Part shown: positions 38,854 through 41,303 of the stretch, piece by piece
Numbering within the stretch: the first letter of the stretch is position 1
Layout of the letters: each line of letters starts with the position of its first letter
From: Akkermansia muciniphila
Lineage (GTDB): Bacteria; Verrucomicrobiota; Verrucomicrobiia; Verrucomicrobiales; Akkermansiaceae
Direction: 5' to 3'
DNA length: 41,303 nt
Assembly (NCBI RefSeq): GCF_018709685.1
Contig: NZ_JABDHQ010000021.1
Location: 1-41,303, forward strand
Program-made: the position numbers and the translations under genes
The notes under the pieces: model-generated
Database searches by the model: none
Told to the model about the DNA's origin: nothing
Seen by the model: the letters and a program-made list of their open reading frames with translations, nothing else

Positions 38854-40614
38854 ATGCAGTCTTCCTATTGTCCGAGTCCTTATCGATATACGCGCCGCGT
38901 GACCCGGGAGGTCATGGTGGGGAATGTGGGGGTGGGCGGGTCCAATCCCATCCGGGTCCAGTCCATGCTGACGTCTGATACGCGGGATACGGACGCCTGC
39001 GTGAAGGAGGCTCTGGAACTGGCCGCCGCCGGGTGCGAGATTATCCGCCTGACGGCCCAGACCAAGGCGTATGCCGCCAATCTGGAAAACATATCCCGTG
39101 AATTGCGCTCCGCGGGCTGTCATGTACCGCTGGTGGCTGATATTCATTTCAAGCCGGATGCCGCGATGGAGGCCGCCAAATGGGTGGAGAAGATACGCAT
39201 TAATCCCGGCAATTTCATCGACAAGAAGAAGTTTGAGGTGCGGGAGTATTCGGACACGGAATATAACGAGGAGCTGGAACGCCTGCGGGAGGAGTTTACT
39301 CCCCTGGTGCTGTTTTGCCGGGAACATGGGCGGGCCATGCGCATCGGGTCCAATCACGGTTCCCTGTCCGACCGCATTTTGAACCGTTTTGGAGATACCC
39401 CGGAGGGGATGGTGGAGAGCGCGATTGAGTTTGCCCGGATTGCCCGCGACCTGGATTACCATTCCCTGGTGTTTTCCATGAAGGCCTCCAACGTGAAGGT
39501 GATGGTGGCCGCCTACCGCCTGCTGGTGGAGCGCCTGAATGCGCTGGGCCCGGACTGGAATTATCCCATTCATCTGGGGGTGACGGAAGCCGGAGGGGGC
39601 GAGGATGGACGCATCAAGAGCGCCGTGGGCATCGGTTCCCTGCTGATGGACGGCATTGGGGATACCCTGCGCGTCTCCCTGACGGAGGACGCCGTGCAGG
39701 AAGTGCCGGTGGCCTACCGCCTGTCCAATCCGTTCCAGCCGTCGGAACGTTTCGATGATCCTCCTTCTTCCTTTCCTGAACCTGAACTGGGGTACGATTC
39801 CCTGAAGTTTTCCAAAAGGCAGGGGGGATTGGCGATGTGCTACGGCGTGCGCCTGGGTTGGGACCAGCCCGTGCGGGTGGTTGTGCCGGATGCCGGGTTT
39901 TACGCCCTTCAGACGGAACGGGAGGCGATGGGGGACATGATGCCGGAACTGGCTTATGGCCAGTTGGATGTCATTGAGGTAGACCCCCGGCGCGACGATG
40001 AACTTGAGCCGCTGAAAGAATTGGCGGAGCCGTCCATTGTCACCGTGAAGAACGGCCTGGACATGGAACCCGTTTATGCCTTCCGCCTGCTGGCGGCCCG
40101 CATTGAAGACAGGCACCTGGTTCTGCTGAAGGATACGCTGGTTCCCGGTTCCGTTTCCGATGAAGACGTGCCGCTGGTGGCTGCGCGCAATATCGGCTCC
40201 CTGCTGAGCGACGGCATTGGGGATGCGCTGCTGATTCAGGGAGAGTCCGATCCGCGGCTGGCTTCCTTCCTGGGATTCAATATTTTACAGGCCACCGGAA
40301 CGCGCCTGACCCGGGCGGATTATGTTTCCTGCCCGTCCTGCGGGCGCACCCTCTACAATATTCAGGAGGCTACCGCCCGCATCCGGAAAGCCACGGAGCA
40401 TTTGAAGGGCGTGAAGATTGCCGTGATGGGGTGCATTGTGAACGGGCCCGGTGAAATGGCGGATGCCGATTTCGGCTATGTGGGCGGCGCTCCGAACAAG
40501 ATCAACCTGTACGTGAAGCATACCCCCGTCAAGTTCAACATTCCCCAGGAGGAGGCCGTGGAGCGGCTGGTGGACCTGATCAAGGAATACGGGCGGTGGG
40601 TGGACCCCAAGTGA
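38854..40614 (+). CDS. ispG: 4-hydroxy-3-methylbut-2-enyl diphosphate synthase (long form)
   Basis: Seventh step of the MEP isoprenoid pathway, reducing MEcPP to HMBPP with a [4Fe-4S] cluster. At 586 aa it is the long form with a large extra domain between the TIM barrel and the iron-sulfur domain, as in Bacteroidota, Chlamydiota and plants (E. coli IspG is 372 aa). The N-terminal barrel has VGGSNPIRVQSMLTSDT and VADIHFKPDAAM. Cluster ligands are Cys493, Cys496 (CPSC) and Cys527 (MGCIVNGPGE), with catalytic Glu534. The insert spans roughly residues 290-470. Its likely mRNA is leaderless. A short-chain dehydrogenase gene starts 29 bp downstream. Confidence 0.96.
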   Translation: MQSSYCPSPYRYTRRVTREVMVGNVGVGGSNPIRVQSMLTSDTRDTDACVKEALELAAAGCEIIRLTAQTKAYAANLENISRELRSAGCHVPLVADIHFKPDAAMEAAKWVEKIRINPGNFIDKKKFEVREYSDTEYNEELERLREEFTPLVLFCREHGRAMRIGSNHGSLSDRILNRFGDTPEGMVESAIEFARIARDLDYHSLVFSMKASNVKVMVAAYRLLVERLNALGPDWNYPIHLGVTEAGGGEDGRIKSAVGIGSLLMDGIGDTLRVSLTEDAVQEVPVAYRLSNPFQPSERFDDPPSSFPEPELGYDSLKFSKRQGGLAMCYGVRLGWDQPVRVVVPDAGFYALQTEREAMGDMMPELAYGQLDVIEVDPRRDDELEPLKELAEPSIVTVKNGLDMEPVYAFRLLAARIEDRHLVLLKDTLVPGSVSDEDVPLVAARNIGSLLSDGIGDALLIQGESDPRLASFLGFNILQATGTRLTRADYVSCPSCGRTLYNIQEATARIRKATEHLKGVKIAVMGCIVNGPGEMADADFGYVGGAPNKINLYVKHTPVKFNIPQEEAVERLVDLIKEYGRWVDPK

Positions 40615-40643
40615 GGCTCTGATGGTTCTGGAAAGATTCCGGT

Positions 40644-41294
40644 ATGGGAAGGTTGTTCATCAGCGGCGGTCACGGCGGTTTGGCGCGGGCCGCCGTGGAA
40701 TGTTTTACCGCTGCCGGCTGGGAGGCGGATGCGCCGTCCCATACGGAGCTGGATGTGGAGGACCGCTCCGCCGTGCGCCGCTGGTTTGACGGGCATCCCG
40801 CCTATGATCTGGCGGTCTGCGCCGCCGGAATCACCAGGGACAGGCCATTCCTGAAACAGACGGAGAAGGAATGGGACAAGGTGATGGACGTGAATGTGAC
40901 AGGAGCCGCCTGGTGCGCCCGCTGTGCCGCCGCCGCTATGATACGGGAGAAACGGGAAGGGCAGGTGGTGATGATCGGTTCCTATGCGGCGCTTCGCCCG
41001 TCGCCCTCTCAGACGGCTTATGCCGCTTCCAAGTCCGCCCTGGAAGGGTTGGTGAAGAGCCTGGCGCGGGAATGGGGAAGGGAAGGAGTCCGCGTGAACC
41101 TGGTGCTGCCGGGTTTCATGCTGACGGAGATGACCGCGGGGCTGAGGGAGAGTGTGAAGGAGGCGGCTTTATCCAGGCATGTGCTGGGCAGGTTTAATAC
41201 GCCGGAAAAGGCCGCAGCGTTCCTGCTGTTTTTGCAGGAAATTCTCACGGCGGCTTCCGGCCAGGCGTTTGATCTGGACAGCCGGATTGTCTGA
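40644..41294 (+). CDS. Short-chain dehydrogenase/reductase (FabG-like)
   Basis: 216-aa NAD(P)-dependent oxidoreductase of the SDR family. The cofactor loop GGHGGLA (8-14), Asn84 in the MDVNVTG segment, the catalytic Ser113, Tyr126 and Lys130 (YAASK), and the PGFMLTEMT segment are all present. It is shorter than standard FabG (about 245) in the region before residue 50. The closest shape is a 3-oxoacyl-ACP reductase type, but substrate cannot be inferred. It lies 29 bp after ispG and is probably in the same transcript. The stop TGA is 9 nt before the right edge of the window. Confidence 0.9.
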   Translation: MGRLFISGGHGGLARAAVECFTAAGWEADAPSHTELDVEDRSAVRRWFDGHPAYDLAVCAAGITRDRPFLKQTEKEWDKVMDVNVTGAAWCARCAAAAMIREKREGQVVMIGSYAALRPSPSQTAYAASKSALEGLVKSLAREWGREGVRVNLVLPGFMLTEMTAGLRESVKEAALSRHVLGRFNTPEKAAAFLLFLQEILTAASGQAFDLDSRIV

Positions 41295-41303
41295 TGATGA
41301 GTT

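Noticed and set aside
1-41303. CRISPR arrays, insertion sequences, prophage or attachment sites
   Set aside because: No spaced direct repeats, transposase or integrase motifs, or tRNA-flanking duplications were seen.

Overview
The window looks like a chromosomal core-plus-accessory segment of a Verrucomicrobiota bacterium, most plausibly Akkermansia or a close relative. This is an inference without a database search. It rests on GC-rich coding sequence, a type IV pilin-like N-terminus at the left edge of the kind found in verrucomicrobial 'Verru_Chthon' cassettes, a near absence of Shine-Dalgarno sequences, the long-insert form of IspG, and many small secreted proteins of unknown function. 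No insertion sequence, prophage, CRISPR array or rRNA is visible.

Layout. 1-234: the 5' end of a divergent prepilin-like gene. 593-2208: pstB-phoU without pstSCA beside them. 2246-4108 (minus): galM, a glycine-zipper lipoprotein and a tiny Cys/Lys-rich exported protein. 4345-6864: a two-domain M16 metallopeptidase. 7208-9906 (minus): an mscS, pyrH, frr and bactofilin series. 10088-11820: two convergent secreted proteins of unknown function. 11936-14404: a 2-Cys peroxiredoxin divergent from an SNF-family sodium symporter whose leader holds a terminator-like hairpin. 14507-16299: an AsmA-like protein and an IF-1-like OB-fold protein. 16531-18915 (minus): fabF, a membrane protein and recR. 19030-21301 (minus): msrB and a fused SGNH plus alpha/beta hydrolase. 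21413-22492 (minus): dinB. 22493-23255: a long gene-free gap with what looks like a folded RNA gene. 23256-25180: a MarR-GNAT fusion regulator divergent from a broken Ada N-terminal domain and an intact ogt. 25354-25428 (minus): tRNA-Arg(CCG). 25602-30604 (minus): a complete ybhGFSR-type ABC exporter operon. 30740-34423: alaS-pssA. 34680-35195 (minus): a secreted protein. 35260-38702: folP and a YfhO-like membrane protein. 38854-41294: ispG and a short-chain dehydrogenase.

Genes that work together: phosphate signalling (pstB-phoU), pyrimidine nucleotide supply and ribosome recycling (pyrH-frr), DNA repair (dinB, ogt, recR), oxidative repair and defence (peroxiredoxin, msrB), multidrug-type export (ybhGFSR), and lipid, folate and isoprenoid synthesis (fabF, pssA, folP, ispG).

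Most interesting points. (1) A candidate minus-strand structured RNA of about 210-260 nt at 22791-23053, with nested long-range pairing, a promoter and a terminator. (2) A recurring promoter layout in which the -10 box ends only 6-8 nt before the start codon (ispG, pyrH, ybhG, a lipoprotein gene, perhaps alaS and the AsmA-like gene), implying leaderless mRNAs. (3) An Ada methyl-phosphotriester domain broken by a +1 frameshift in a G run. (4) A likely MarR operator palindrome over the marR-GNAT promoter, and twin palindromes over the ybhGFSR promoter. (5) The double-hydrolase fusion. (6) The nine-cysteine exported peptide.
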